11,170 bases of DNA from an uncultured Gemmatimonadota bacterium. Lineage in GTDB: Bacteria > Gemmatimonadota > Gemmatimonadetes > Gemmatimonadales > Gemmatimonadaceae. The notes beneath the pieces were generated by a model that ran no database searches, was not told where the DNA came from, and was given only the letters and a program-made list of their open reading frames with translations. Below are positions 1 to 6,179 of this stretch, one piece after another (the first letter of the stretch is position 1; each line of letters starts with the position of its first letter). A program made the position numbers and the translations under genes. Where the stretch lies: contig CAMLHT010000115.1 of the NCBI GenBank assembly GCA_946479895.1, positions 1-11,170 of the forward strand. Direction: 5' to 3'.

Positions 1-55
1 AGCCCCGTATAACGGTTTAGCAAACCGCCGCCTTCAGCCTCTCGGCCACCCCTCC
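1..55 (-). tRNA. tRNA-Ser(GCU), 5' part only
   Basis: Read on the minus strand, the gene starts at 55 with acceptor strand GGAGGGG, then TG, a D-arm of the type GCC-GAGAGGCTGAA-GGC, and an anticodon stem-loop GCGGT-TTGCTAA-ACCGT with anticodon GCT (plus-strand 19-21). The bases after it (TATACGGGGCT) begin the long variable arm expected of a class II serine tRNA. The T-arm and 3' acceptor strand lie beyond the left edge. The anticodon reads AGC/AGU serine codons. A likely promoter lies just upstream (91-118). Confidence 0.93.
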
Positions 56-90
56 AGGTCCGTCACGCGGAGCGCGACGATCCGGATTCC

Positions 91-118
91 AATATAACCC
101 CCCGGCATGCACCGGCAA
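91..118 (-). promoter_or_regulatory. Predicted sigma70-type promoter of tRNA-Ser
   Basis: On the minus strand a TTGCCG box (118-113) is followed after 16 bases by TATATT (96-91), four of six and five of six matches to the housekeeping -35 and -10 consensus. Transcription would start near 84, about 28 bases before the mature tRNA 5' end, a usual leader length. It is one of the few AT-rich spots in this stretch. The reverse reading (TATAAC at 93-98 towards the ABC gene) has no matching -35 box, so assignment to the tRNA is preferred. Confidence 0.5.
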
Positions 119-153
119 CGCTCACACGGCACGACCACACCGACGGCGCCCCG

Positions 154-2058
154 ATGACACACGCGTCCTTCGCGCGGATGGGCGGGCGGGGGAAGCTCAC
201 CGAGCTGCCGCCGTTCCGGCAGCGCATCGCCGCCCTCAAGTACGTGCCGCCGCTGCTGACGATGGTGTGGCGCACGCATCGGGGGTACTCGACCGCCATC
301 TTCGCGCTCCGGATCGCCCGGGCGTTCGTCCCCGTCGCGACGCTGTGGGTCGGCAAGCTGATCATCGACGCGGTGATCGCCGCCTCGCAGGGGAAGACGC
401 CGGCGCGGCACGTGTTCGAGCTGGTGGCGCTGGAGTTCGGGATCGTGGCCGTCGGCGAGGCGCTCAGCCGGGCGAGCGTGATCGAGAATCTCCTCGGCGA
501 GCTGTTCTCCAACCGGATGAGCGTGCAGCTCATGGAGCACGCGGCCCGGCTCGACCTCCAGCAGTTCGAGGATCCTGCGTTCTACGACAAGATGGAGCGG
601 GCGCGGCGCGGCACCTCGAACCGGGTGATGATGTACCTCCAGACGCTCGGGATGATGGAGGGCGTGATCACCCTCGTGTCGCTTTCCGCGGCGCTGATCG
701 CCCAGTCGCCGTGGCTGTTCGTGCTGCTGGCGATCGCCGTCGTGCCGGGCTTCCTCGGCGAGACCCACTTCGCGTCGCTGAACTACGCGGTGATGAACCG
801 CTGGACGGCGCATCGCCGCGAGCTCGATTACCTGCGCTACGTCGCGGCCAGCAACGAGACGGCGAAGGAGGTCCAGCTCTTCGGCCTCGCGCCGTGGCTC
901 ATCGAGCGCTTCAAGGTGCTGTCCGACCTGTTCATCCAGGTGTCGCGTCGCCTCGCCATCCAGCGGCAGGCGGTGACGCTGGGGTTGTCGCTCATCGCGT
1001 CGGTCGCGTACTACGTCGCGGTGGTCATCGTCATCGTGCGCGCGATCGGCGGGGCGATCAGCATCGGGACGCTGACCTTCCTCATGGCCGCGTTCCAGCG
1101 GTGCCGCGGGGCGATGCAGGGACTCCTCGGCGGCATCGGGCAGATCTACGAGCAGACGCTGTATCTCAACGACTACTTCGAGTTCCTGGCGACCGAGCCG
1201 TCGATCCGGTCGAAGCCCGACGCGATCCACGTCCCGCGCCCCATCCAGGCGGGGTTCGTCTTCGAGAACGTGGGCTTCCGGTATCCGGGCTCCGACCGTC
1301 CGGCGCTGACCAGCGTCAGCCTCGTGCTGCGCCCCGGCGAGCGCATCGCGCTGGTGGGCGAGAACGGCGCCGGGAAAACGACGATCACCAAGCTCCTCGC
1401 GCGGCTCTACGATCCGACGGAGGGACGGATCCTCCTCGACGGGGTCGACCTGCGCGACTACGACCTGGCCGACGTGCGGCGCGCGATCGGCGTCATCTTC
1501 CAGGACTTCGTGCGCTACGATCTCCGCATGGACGAGAACATCGGCGTCGGCGAGATCGAGGCGGTGCGCGCCGACTTCGACCGGAACTGGGGCAGCGAGG
1601 ATCCCGCGAAGGCGCCGATCGCCCTGCCGACGCCCGAGCCGATCGTCACTGCGGCGGAGAAATCGCTCGCCTCGTCGCTCCTGCCACGCATGCCGGCCGG
1701 CTATCGCCAGATGCTCGGCCGGCGGTTCGAGAGCGGGGTGAACCTGTCCGGCGGTGAATGGCAGAAGGTCGCCCTCGCGCGGGCGTACATGCGCGATGCC
1801 CAGGTGCTCATCCTCGACGAGCCTACCGCCGCGCTCGACGCGCGGGCCGAGTACGACGTCTTCCTCCGCTTCAACGAGCTCATGGCCGGGCGGATGGCGG
1901 TCGTGATCTCGCATCGGTTCTCGACGGTCCGGATGGCCGACCGCATCGTCGTGCTCGAGCACGGCAGGGTGGTCGAGAGCGGCACGCACGCCGAGTTGGT
2001 GGGCCGAAAGGGTCTCTACGCCGAGCTGTTCGAGATGCAGGCTGCCGGGTACCGGTAG
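154..2058 (+). CDS. ABC transporter, fused permease and ATP-binding protein (exporter half-transporter)
   Basis: A 634-residue type IV (exporter-fold) ABC half-transporter expected to act as a dimer in the inner membrane. Hydrophobic segments lie around residues 50-76, 88-105, 168-203 and 275-313, and an intracellular coupling region (ETAKEVQLF, 235-243) is typical of the transmembrane domain. The nucleotide-binding domain (about 367-634) is complete: A-loop Tyr377, Walker A GENGAGKTT (402-410), Q-loop Gln450, signature LSGGE (531-535), Walker B VLILDEP (551-557) and H-loop His587. About 80 residues separate the Q-loop from the signature, longer than the roughly 60 of well-studied exporters such as MsbA. 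Substrate cannot be told. No clear Shine-Dalgarno precedes ATG 154; ATG 178 is an alternative start. A terminator-like stem-loop follows at 2103, so it is probably its own transcription unit. Confidence 0.93.
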   Translation: MTHASFARMGGRGKLTELPPFRQRIAALKYVPPLLTMVWRTHRGYSTAIFALRIARAFVPVATLWVGKLIIDAVIAASQGKTPARHVFELVALEFGIVAVGEALSRASVIENLLGELFSNRMSVQLMEHAARLDLQQFEDPAFYDKMERARRGTSNRVMMYLQTLGMMEGVITLVSLSAALIAQSPWLFVLLAIAVVPGFLGETHFASLNYAVMNRWTAHRRELDYLRYVAASNETAKEVQLFGLAPWLIERFKVLSDLFIQVSRRLAIQRQAVTLGLSLIASVAYYVAVVIVIVRAIGGAISIGTLTFLMAAFQRCRGAMQGLLGGIGQIYEQTLYLNDYFEFLATEPSIRSKPDAIHVPRPIQAGFVFENVGFRYPGSDRPALTSVSLVLRPGERIALVGENGAGKTTITKLLARLYDPTEGRILLDGVDLRDYDLADVRRAIGVIFQDFVRYDLRMDENIGVGEIEAVRADFDRNWGSEDPAKAPIALPTPEPIVTAAEKSLASSLLPRMPAGYRQMLGRRFESGVNLSGGEWQKVALARAYMRDAQVLILDEPTAALDARAEYDVFLRFNELMAGRMAVVISHRFSTVRMADRIVVLEHGRVVESGTHAELVGRKGLYAELFEMQAAGYR

Positions 2059-2102
2059 CCCGGGATTTGCATGGGGGCTTCCGGATATTCCGTCCCGAAC
2101 GG

Positions 2103-2139
2103 ATGCGGTGCCCTGGTGGGTACCGCGTATTTCTTCATT
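2103..2139 (+). terminator. Stem-loop with U-rich tail between ABC gene and KaiC-like gene
   Basis: Bases 2103-2113 (ATGCGGTGCCC) pair with 2118-2128 (GGGTACCGCGT) in an 11-pair stem, two of the pairs G-U, with loop TGGT and tail ATTTCTTCATT. This is the form of a Rho-independent terminator and lies 45 bases after the ABC stop codon. It also lies just before the preferred GTG start of the KaiC-like gene at 2150, so it could be an attenuator in that gene's leader. No convincing promoter was found between 2059 and 2103. Confidence 0.55.
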
Positions 2140-2149
2140 CCGGAGCCCC

Positions 2150-3712
2150 GTGGCCAGGAAGCAAGCGGCGAAAGCCAAACCCGTCGTCGCGCGCGAGGTG
2201 CCGCGCGTCGCGACTGGAGTCGTCGGTCTCGACCAGGTGCTCGGTGGAGGCCTGCCGCCGAACCACGTCTATCTCGTGGACGGCGACCCCGGCACCGGCA
2301 AGACGACCATCGGACTTCACTTCCTGATCTCCGGCCGGGACCTCGGCGAGCGCGTCATGTACGTGACGCTGTCGGAGACGGCCGATGAGCTCAGCGGCAC
2401 CGCGGCCTCCCATGGATGGTCGCTCGAGGGCGTCGACATCTTCGAGCTGAGCGCGGCCGGGCCGACGCCGGCCGAGGACGCCTACACGCTGTTCCATCCG
2501 TCGGAGATCGAGCTCCAGGAGACCGTCGAGACGGTGCTCGAGGCGATCCGGAAGACCGAGCCGACTCGCGTGGTGATCGATTCGCTCTCGGAGATGCGCC
2601 TGCTCGCCCGCGATCCGCTGCGCTTTCGCCGGCAGATCCTCGCCCTCAAGCAGTTCTTCGTCGGCAAGGAGTGCACGGTGCTGTTCCTCGACGACCGCAC
2701 CGCGCCCGACGGCGACATGCAGCTGCACAGCCTCGCGCACGGCGTGCTGCTCCTCGATCACCTCGCCGTCGACTACGGTTCCGAGCGCCGCCGGCTCCAG
2801 GTGAAGAAGCTGCGCGGCGCGCAGTTCCGCGGCGGCTATCACGACTTCCGCATCAGCACCGGCGGCCTGGTCGTGTATCCCCGGCTCCTCACCGGCGAGA
2901 CCGGCGCGCTGCCGCGCGAGAAGCCCGTCATCAGCGGCTCGATCGAGCTCGATTCGCTCCTCGGCGGAGGACTGAGCGTCGGGACGAGCACCCTGATCAC
3001 CGGCGCCGCGGGGACGGGCAAGTCGGTCCTGTGCCTCCAGTACGCCCTGGCGGCCGCCCAGCGGGGCGAGCGCGTCCACTTCTATCTCTTCGACGAGCGC
3101 GCGGCGACCTTCCGCGCCCGGGCCGTCGGCCTGGGGATGCCGCTCAAGCAGGCCGAGAAATCGGGCAATCTCCTCGTGCGGCAGATCGAGCCGACCCAGA
3201 TGTCTCCGGGCGAGTTCGCGCACGAGATCCAGAACGCCGTCGAGCGCGACCGCATCAACATGATCGTGATCGACTCGATCAACGGCTACATGCAGGCCAT
3301 GCCGTCGGAGCGCCTCCTCGGCGTCCAGGTGCACGAGGTGCTGAGCTACCTCGCCAACAACCGCGTGACGTCGCTGCTCACCCTGGTGCAGCACGGCGTG
3401 TTCGGCGGTCCCGTGGACGAAGCGGCCGAAGTGAGCTACCTGGCGGACACGGTGGTGCTGCTGCGGTACTTCGAGCATGCCGGCGCCGTGCGCCAGGCGG
3501 TCTCCGTGGTGAAGAAGCGGAGCGGGGCCCACGAGCACACCATTCGCGAGTCACGCGTGGACCGGGGTGGAATCATCGTCGGCAAGCCGCTCGCCGAGTT
3601 CCGCGGCGTCCTGACTGGCGTCCCCGAGTACGGGGGACGCGAGGAGCCGCTGATGCAGACGATGGCCCATTCGGGCATGCAGCCCCCGCGCGTGAAACGC
3701 CGGAATACGTAG
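2150..3712 (+). CDS. Double-domain KaiC-like RecA-family ATPase
   Basis: About 520 residues with two tandem KaiC/RecA-type domains, the length of cyanobacterial KaiC. Domain 1 begins GVVGLDQVLGGGLP, has Walker A GDPGTGKTT (45-53) and Walker B ending at Asp144. Domain 2 begins SGSIELDSLLGGGL, has Walker A GAAGTGKS (285-292) and Walker B ending at Asp375. Both domains end with KaiC-type strands (KKLRGAQFRGGYHDF; KKRSGAHEHTIRE). The first Glu of the KaiC catalytic EE pair is Ser75 in domain 1 and Asp315 in domain 2. By alignment on DT(I/V), the S431-T432 phosphosites become Ser429-Tyr430. GTG 2150 is preferred because GGAG sits four bases upstream; GTG 2108 would add 14 residues and overlap a stem-loop. 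The stop codon touches the kinase start, so the two are surely co-transcribed. No kaiA or kaiB is in the window. Role is probably signalling with the kinase, not a proven clock. Confidence 0.93.
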   Translation: MARKQAAKAKPVVAREVPRVATGVVGLDQVLGGGLPPNHVYLVDGDPGTGKTTIGLHFLISGRDLGERVMYVTLSETADELSGTAASHGWSLEGVDIFELSAAGPTPAEDAYTLFHPSEIELQETVETVLEAIRKTEPTRVVIDSLSEMRLLARDPLRFRRQILALKQFFVGKECTVLFLDDRTAPDGDMQLHSLAHGVLLLDHLAVDYGSERRRLQVKKLRGAQFRGGYHDFRISTGGLVVYPRLLTGETGALPREKPVISGSIELDSLLGGGLSVGTSTLITGAAGTGKSVLCLQYALAAAQRGERVHFYLFDERAATFRARAVGLGMPLKQAEKSGNLLVRQIEPTQMSPGEFAHEIQNAVERDRINMIVIDSINGYMQAMPSERLLGVQVHEVLSYLANNRVTSLLTLVQHGVFGGPVDEAAEVSYLADTVVLLRYFEHAGAVRQAVSVVKKRSGAHEHTIRESRVDRGGIIVGKPLAEFRGVLTGVPEYGGREEPLMQTMAHSGMQPPRVKRRNT

Positions 3713-4942
3713 ATGCCCTCCCGGTCTCGCGGTGCCGACGTGACCGCCAGGGAGGAGAGACTGCCGACCGCCCGGGCACTGGCGCAGCACGTCGCGATCC
3801 ACGCGCCCACCGGGCGCGACGCGCCGCTGGCGGTCTCCCTTCTCGAGCGGTGGGGGATCCACGCGCTCGAGTGTCCCGACATGACCGCGATGTGCGAGGC
3901 GATCGCGGCCGGCGTCGCGGTGCTGCTCATCGCCGAGGAGGCCCTCGCCGGGCCGTCGCGCGACGCGCTCGTCGACTCGCTCGCCCGCCAGCCCTCGTGG
4001 TCGGACATCCCGATCATCATCCTCACCGCCGAGGGCGAGCTGTCGCGGAAGATCACCCGCGGCATCGAGGCCGTCGCCGACAGCGGCAACGTCATGCTCC
4101 TCGAGCGGCCCGTCCGCGTCGCGACGCTGGTGACCGCGGTGCGCTCGGCCCTGCGAGCCAGGTTCCGGCAGTACGAGATCCGCGACCACCTCACCGAGCG
4201 CGAAACGCTCCTCGCCTCCGAGCGCCGCGCGCGCGAGGAAGCCGAGCAGGCCAACCGCGCCAAGAGCGAATTCCTCGCCGTCATGAGCCACGAGCTCCGC
4301 ACGCCGCTCAACGCCATCGGCGGATACGCGGAGCTGATCGAGCTCGGCGTGCATGGCGACGTCACCGGCGAGCAGCGCGAGGCGCTCCGCCGCATCAAGC
4401 AGAGCGAGCGGCATCTCCTCGGCCTCATCAACGGCGTCCTGAATTACGCGCGCGTCGAGACGGGCAACGTGCACTACGACATCGCCGACATCCCGCTCGA
4501 CGAGCTGGTGCAGGGAGCGGAGACGCTCGTCGCGCCGCAGGTGCTCGCGCGCGACCTGACCCTGCGCTTCGGGATCTGCGAAGGCAACGTGAAGCTGCGG
4601 GGCGACCGCGAGAAGGTCAGCCAGATCGTGCTGAACCTGCTCTCGAACGCGATCAAGTTCACGCCGAAGGGCGGCCGCATCGAGGTCGATTGCGGCGCGA
4701 GCGCCCGGACGGTGTGGATCCGCGTCAGCGACACCGGCAGCGGCATTCCCGCGAACAAGCTCCAGCGGATCTTCGAGCCGTTCATCCAGGTGGATTCGCG
4801 GCTCACCCGCACGCAGGACGGCGTCGGCCTCGGCCTGGCGATCAGCCGCGATCTCGCGCGGGGCATGGGCGGCGACCTCACCGTGCAGAGCATCCTCGGG
4901 AAGGGCAGCCGCTTCGAGCTGACGATGCCGCGGGCGACCTGA
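3713..4942 (+). CDS. Sensor histidine kinase with degenerate N-terminal receiver-like domain
   Basis: A 409-residue, apparently soluble kinase; no transmembrane segment is visible. Residues about 25-150 have the strand pattern of a response-regulator receiver (VAIHAPTG, AVLLIAEEAL, IPIIILTAEGE, VMLLERPVRVATLV) but lack the acidic pocket and phospho-Asp (Ala74-Glu75 region), and the active-site Lys is Arg132; Thr105 and Pro133 remain. A charged, probably coiled-coil linker (155-188) leads to the dimerisation domain, H-box SHELRTPLN with His193. The ATP-binding domain shows N-box Asn308/Asn312, G1 DTGSG (340-344), F-box FEPF (354-357) and G2 GVGLGL (370-375). It ends soon after, with no C-terminal receiver. 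ATG directly follows the KaiC-like TAG, implying translational coupling and a joint function. No cognate response regulator is in the window. Confidence 0.94.
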   Translation: MPSRSRGADVTAREERLPTARALAQHVAIHAPTGRDAPLAVSLLERWGIHALECPDMTAMCEAIAAGVAVLLIAEEALAGPSRDALVDSLARQPSWSDIPIIILTAEGELSRKITRGIEAVADSGNVMLLERPVRVATLVTAVRSALRARFRQYEIRDHLTERETLLASERRAREEAEQANRAKSEFLAVMSHELRTPLNAIGGYAELIELGVHGDVTGEQREALRRIKQSERHLLGLINGVLNYARVETGNVHYDIADIPLDELVQGAETLVAPQVLARDLTLRFGICEGNVKLRGDREKVSQIVLNLLSNAIKFTPKGGRIEVDCGASARTVWIRVSDTGSGIPANKLQRIFEPFIQVDSRLTRTQDGVGLGLAISRDLARGMGGDLTVQSILGKGSRFELTMPRAT

Positions 4943-4944
4943 CG

Positions 4945-4977
4945 CTCGCGCCGGCGCCCGCCGGGGGCGAGATTTCG
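4945..4977 (+). terminator. GC-rich stem-loop after the kinase gene
   Basis: CTCGC (4945-4949) pairs with GCGAG (4967-4971) and CCGGC (4951-4955) with GCCGG (4960-4964), with loop GCCC and a small internal bulge (one base against two). The tail is ATTTCG, a short U run. It lies two bases after the kinase stop and 27 bases before the synthase GTG. It may end the signalling operon or only reduce read-through. Confidence 0.4.
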
Positions 4978-4997
4978 CGCACTCCCACCAGGCTGCC

Positions 4998-6104
4998 GTG
5001 ATCCTCCATCGCCCGCTGCTGCTCGCGCGGAACCTGCTCGCGAACCGCGAGCGCCCCGACCTCGACGCGCTCGCGCGCATCGAGGATCCCGAGCGCTTCG
5101 TCTGGGCGATCCTGCCGCACGCGGCGCGCACCTTCTCGGTGGGCATCGCGCTGCTGCCCGCGCGCTCGGCGCTGCCGGCGGCGGTCGCGTACCTCTATTG
5201 CCGGATGCTCGACACGTACGAGGACCTGGTGCCCGATCGCGTCGAGCGCGAGGCCTGCCTCGCCGCGTTCGGATCCCGCTTTCCGTCGCCGACGTCCGCG
5301 GGGCTCGCCCCGGTGCCGCCGATCCAGGTGGCCGCCGATCGCGACCTGCGCGACCGCGCCCACCTGCTGCTGGTCGAGCGCGTGGCGCTCGTCGATCGCG
5401 TGTTCCTCGGGTTCGACGCCGGCACGCGGGAAGTCATCGCCGACCTGGTGCGGGACATGGCGGAGGGCATGCGCTGGTCGTCGGCGACGTTCGCGGCGCA
5501 GGGCGGAGTCCTCGACGGGGAAGCCCAGCTCGCGACGTACTGCCGGCACGTGCTCGGCAACCCGGTGGTGTTCATGATCCGCCTGCTGCGCCTCAACAGC
5601 GGAAATTCACCGGCGCTCGCGGCGGACGAGCGCGAGCGGGCGATGATCATCGGCGAGATGGCGCAGCTGGCCAATGTCACGCGCGACGTCGAGAAGGACC
5701 TGCGGCGCGGCATCTCCTACGACGCCTCGCTGCGCCGAGACCTCGGACGCGACGTGAAAGGCGATCCCGTCGCGATGGAGCGCGTGCGGCTCGTGCGGGC
5801 GAGACTCCTCCGGTCAGCGCTTTTGCGCGCCGAGAGCTACCGGCACGTCATCGACGACATGGCCCTGCCGCGAATCAGTCTCGCGCGCGCGTCGGCGGTG
5901 GCCATGCTGCTCTTCACCGAGCAGTACTTCCGCCGCTGCGCGCGGCGGGTCGGACTCCCCGCCTGGCGCGGCCCCGACACCGCCGCGGCGATCATTTTTC
6001 GCGGGCTGGCGGCCGCTGCCTCGCGTCGGCTGGCCAACCGCGAGATCATGCGAGTGGAAGCAGCGATGCTGAGCTGCGAGCTGGCGAGCCGCCGGGCTTT
6101 TTGA
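4998..6104 (+). CDS. Squalene/phytoene synthase family protein (head-to-head prenyl synthase)
   Basis: A 368-residue trans-isoprenyl diphosphate synthase of the squalene/phytoene synthase family, which joins two allylic diphosphates via a cyclopropyl intermediate. The first Asp-rich motif is in YCRMLDTYEDL (Asp72, Asp76) and the second in ANVTRDVEKD (Asp230, Asp234); both bind magnesium-diphosphate in the family. The LDTxED form is closer to squalene synthases (LDTVED) than to phytoene synthases (DDxxD). HAARTFSVGIALLP (41-54) matches the conserved N-terminal substrate region, and YCRHVLGNPV (181-190) the central helix. There is no clear C-terminal membrane anchor. The start is GTG with a weak AGG upstream. 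No other carotenoid, hopanoid or sterol gene lies in the window, so the product (squalene, dehydrosqualene or phytoene) is open. It may be partly co-transcribed with the kinase 55 bases upstream. Confidence 0.88.
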   Translation: MILHRPLLLARNLLANRERPDLDALARIEDPERFVWAILPHAARTFSVGIALLPARSALPAAVAYLYCRMLDTYEDLVPDRVEREACLAAFGSRFPSPTSAGLAPVPPIQVAADRDLRDRAHLLLVERVALVDRVFLGFDAGTREVIADLVRDMAEGMRWSSATFAAQGGVLDGEAQLATYCRHVLGNPVVFMIRLLRLNSGNSPALAADERERAMIIGEMAQLANVTRDVEKDLRRGISYDASLRRDLGRDVKGDPVAMERVRLVRARLLRSALLRAESYRHVIDDMALPRISLARASAVAMLLFTEQYFRRCARRVGLPAWRGPDTAAAIIFRGLAAAASRRLANREIMRVEAAMLSCELASRRAF

Positions 6105-6107
6105 GCT

Positions 6108-6143
6108 GCGCGCCTGGAGCCCGAGCCCGAGCTCTCAGCGCGC
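6108..6143. terminator. Stem-loop between convergent genes
   Basis: GCGCGC (6108-6113) pairs with GCGCGC (6138-6143), and TG plus GAG (6115-6119) pair with CTC plus CA (6132-6137) after single-base bulges, giving an 11-pair imperfect stem with a 12-base loop. It sits four bases after the synthase stop and 36 bases from the end of the minus-strand RCC1 gene, as expected for a shared terminator, but neither side has a real U tract. Confidence 0.35.
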
Positions 6144-6153
6144 CGATCGAATG

Positions 6154-6177
6154 GGTCGTCGGCTCGTCAGCTCGTCA
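6154..6177. repeat. Short 8-base tandem repeat
   Basis: GCTCGTCA occurs twice in tandem (6162-6169, 6170-6177), preceded by a degenerate copy GGTCGTCG (6154-6161). It lies just past the stop codon of the minus-strand RCC1 gene, in non-coding sequence. It may be chance or slippage; no function is assigned. Confidence 0.4.
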
Positions 6178-6179
6178 AC

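Noticed and set aside
2045..2063. Five-pair stem CCGGG/CCCGG around the ABC stop codon
   Set aside because: Too short, inside coding sequence and without a U tract; the hairpin at 2103 is a far better terminator.
2095..2105. The 11-mer CCGAACGGATG occurs here and again at 10457-10467
   Set aside because: Flanking bases do not match, positions differ relative to genes, and one shared 11-mer in such a GC-rich window can be chance.
34..2178. A 714-codon open frame on the minus strand opposite the ABC gene
   Set aside because: Its product is dominated by Arg, His, Asp, Glu, Pro and Ala with no domain, a mirror of GC-rich codons on the other strand. The opposite frame carries a complete ABC transporter, and this frame also runs through the tRNA promoter region.
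2416..5001. An 861-codon plus-strand frame across the KaiC-like and kinase genes
   Set aside because: It is the shifted frame of both genes, rich in Arg, Pro and Ala. The real frames contain all catalytic motifs and meet exactly at 3712/3713.
2135..5146. Long minus-strand open frames opposite the KaiC-like and kinase genes
   Set aside because: Low-complexity, charged products without motifs, explained by high GC at third positions of the real genes.
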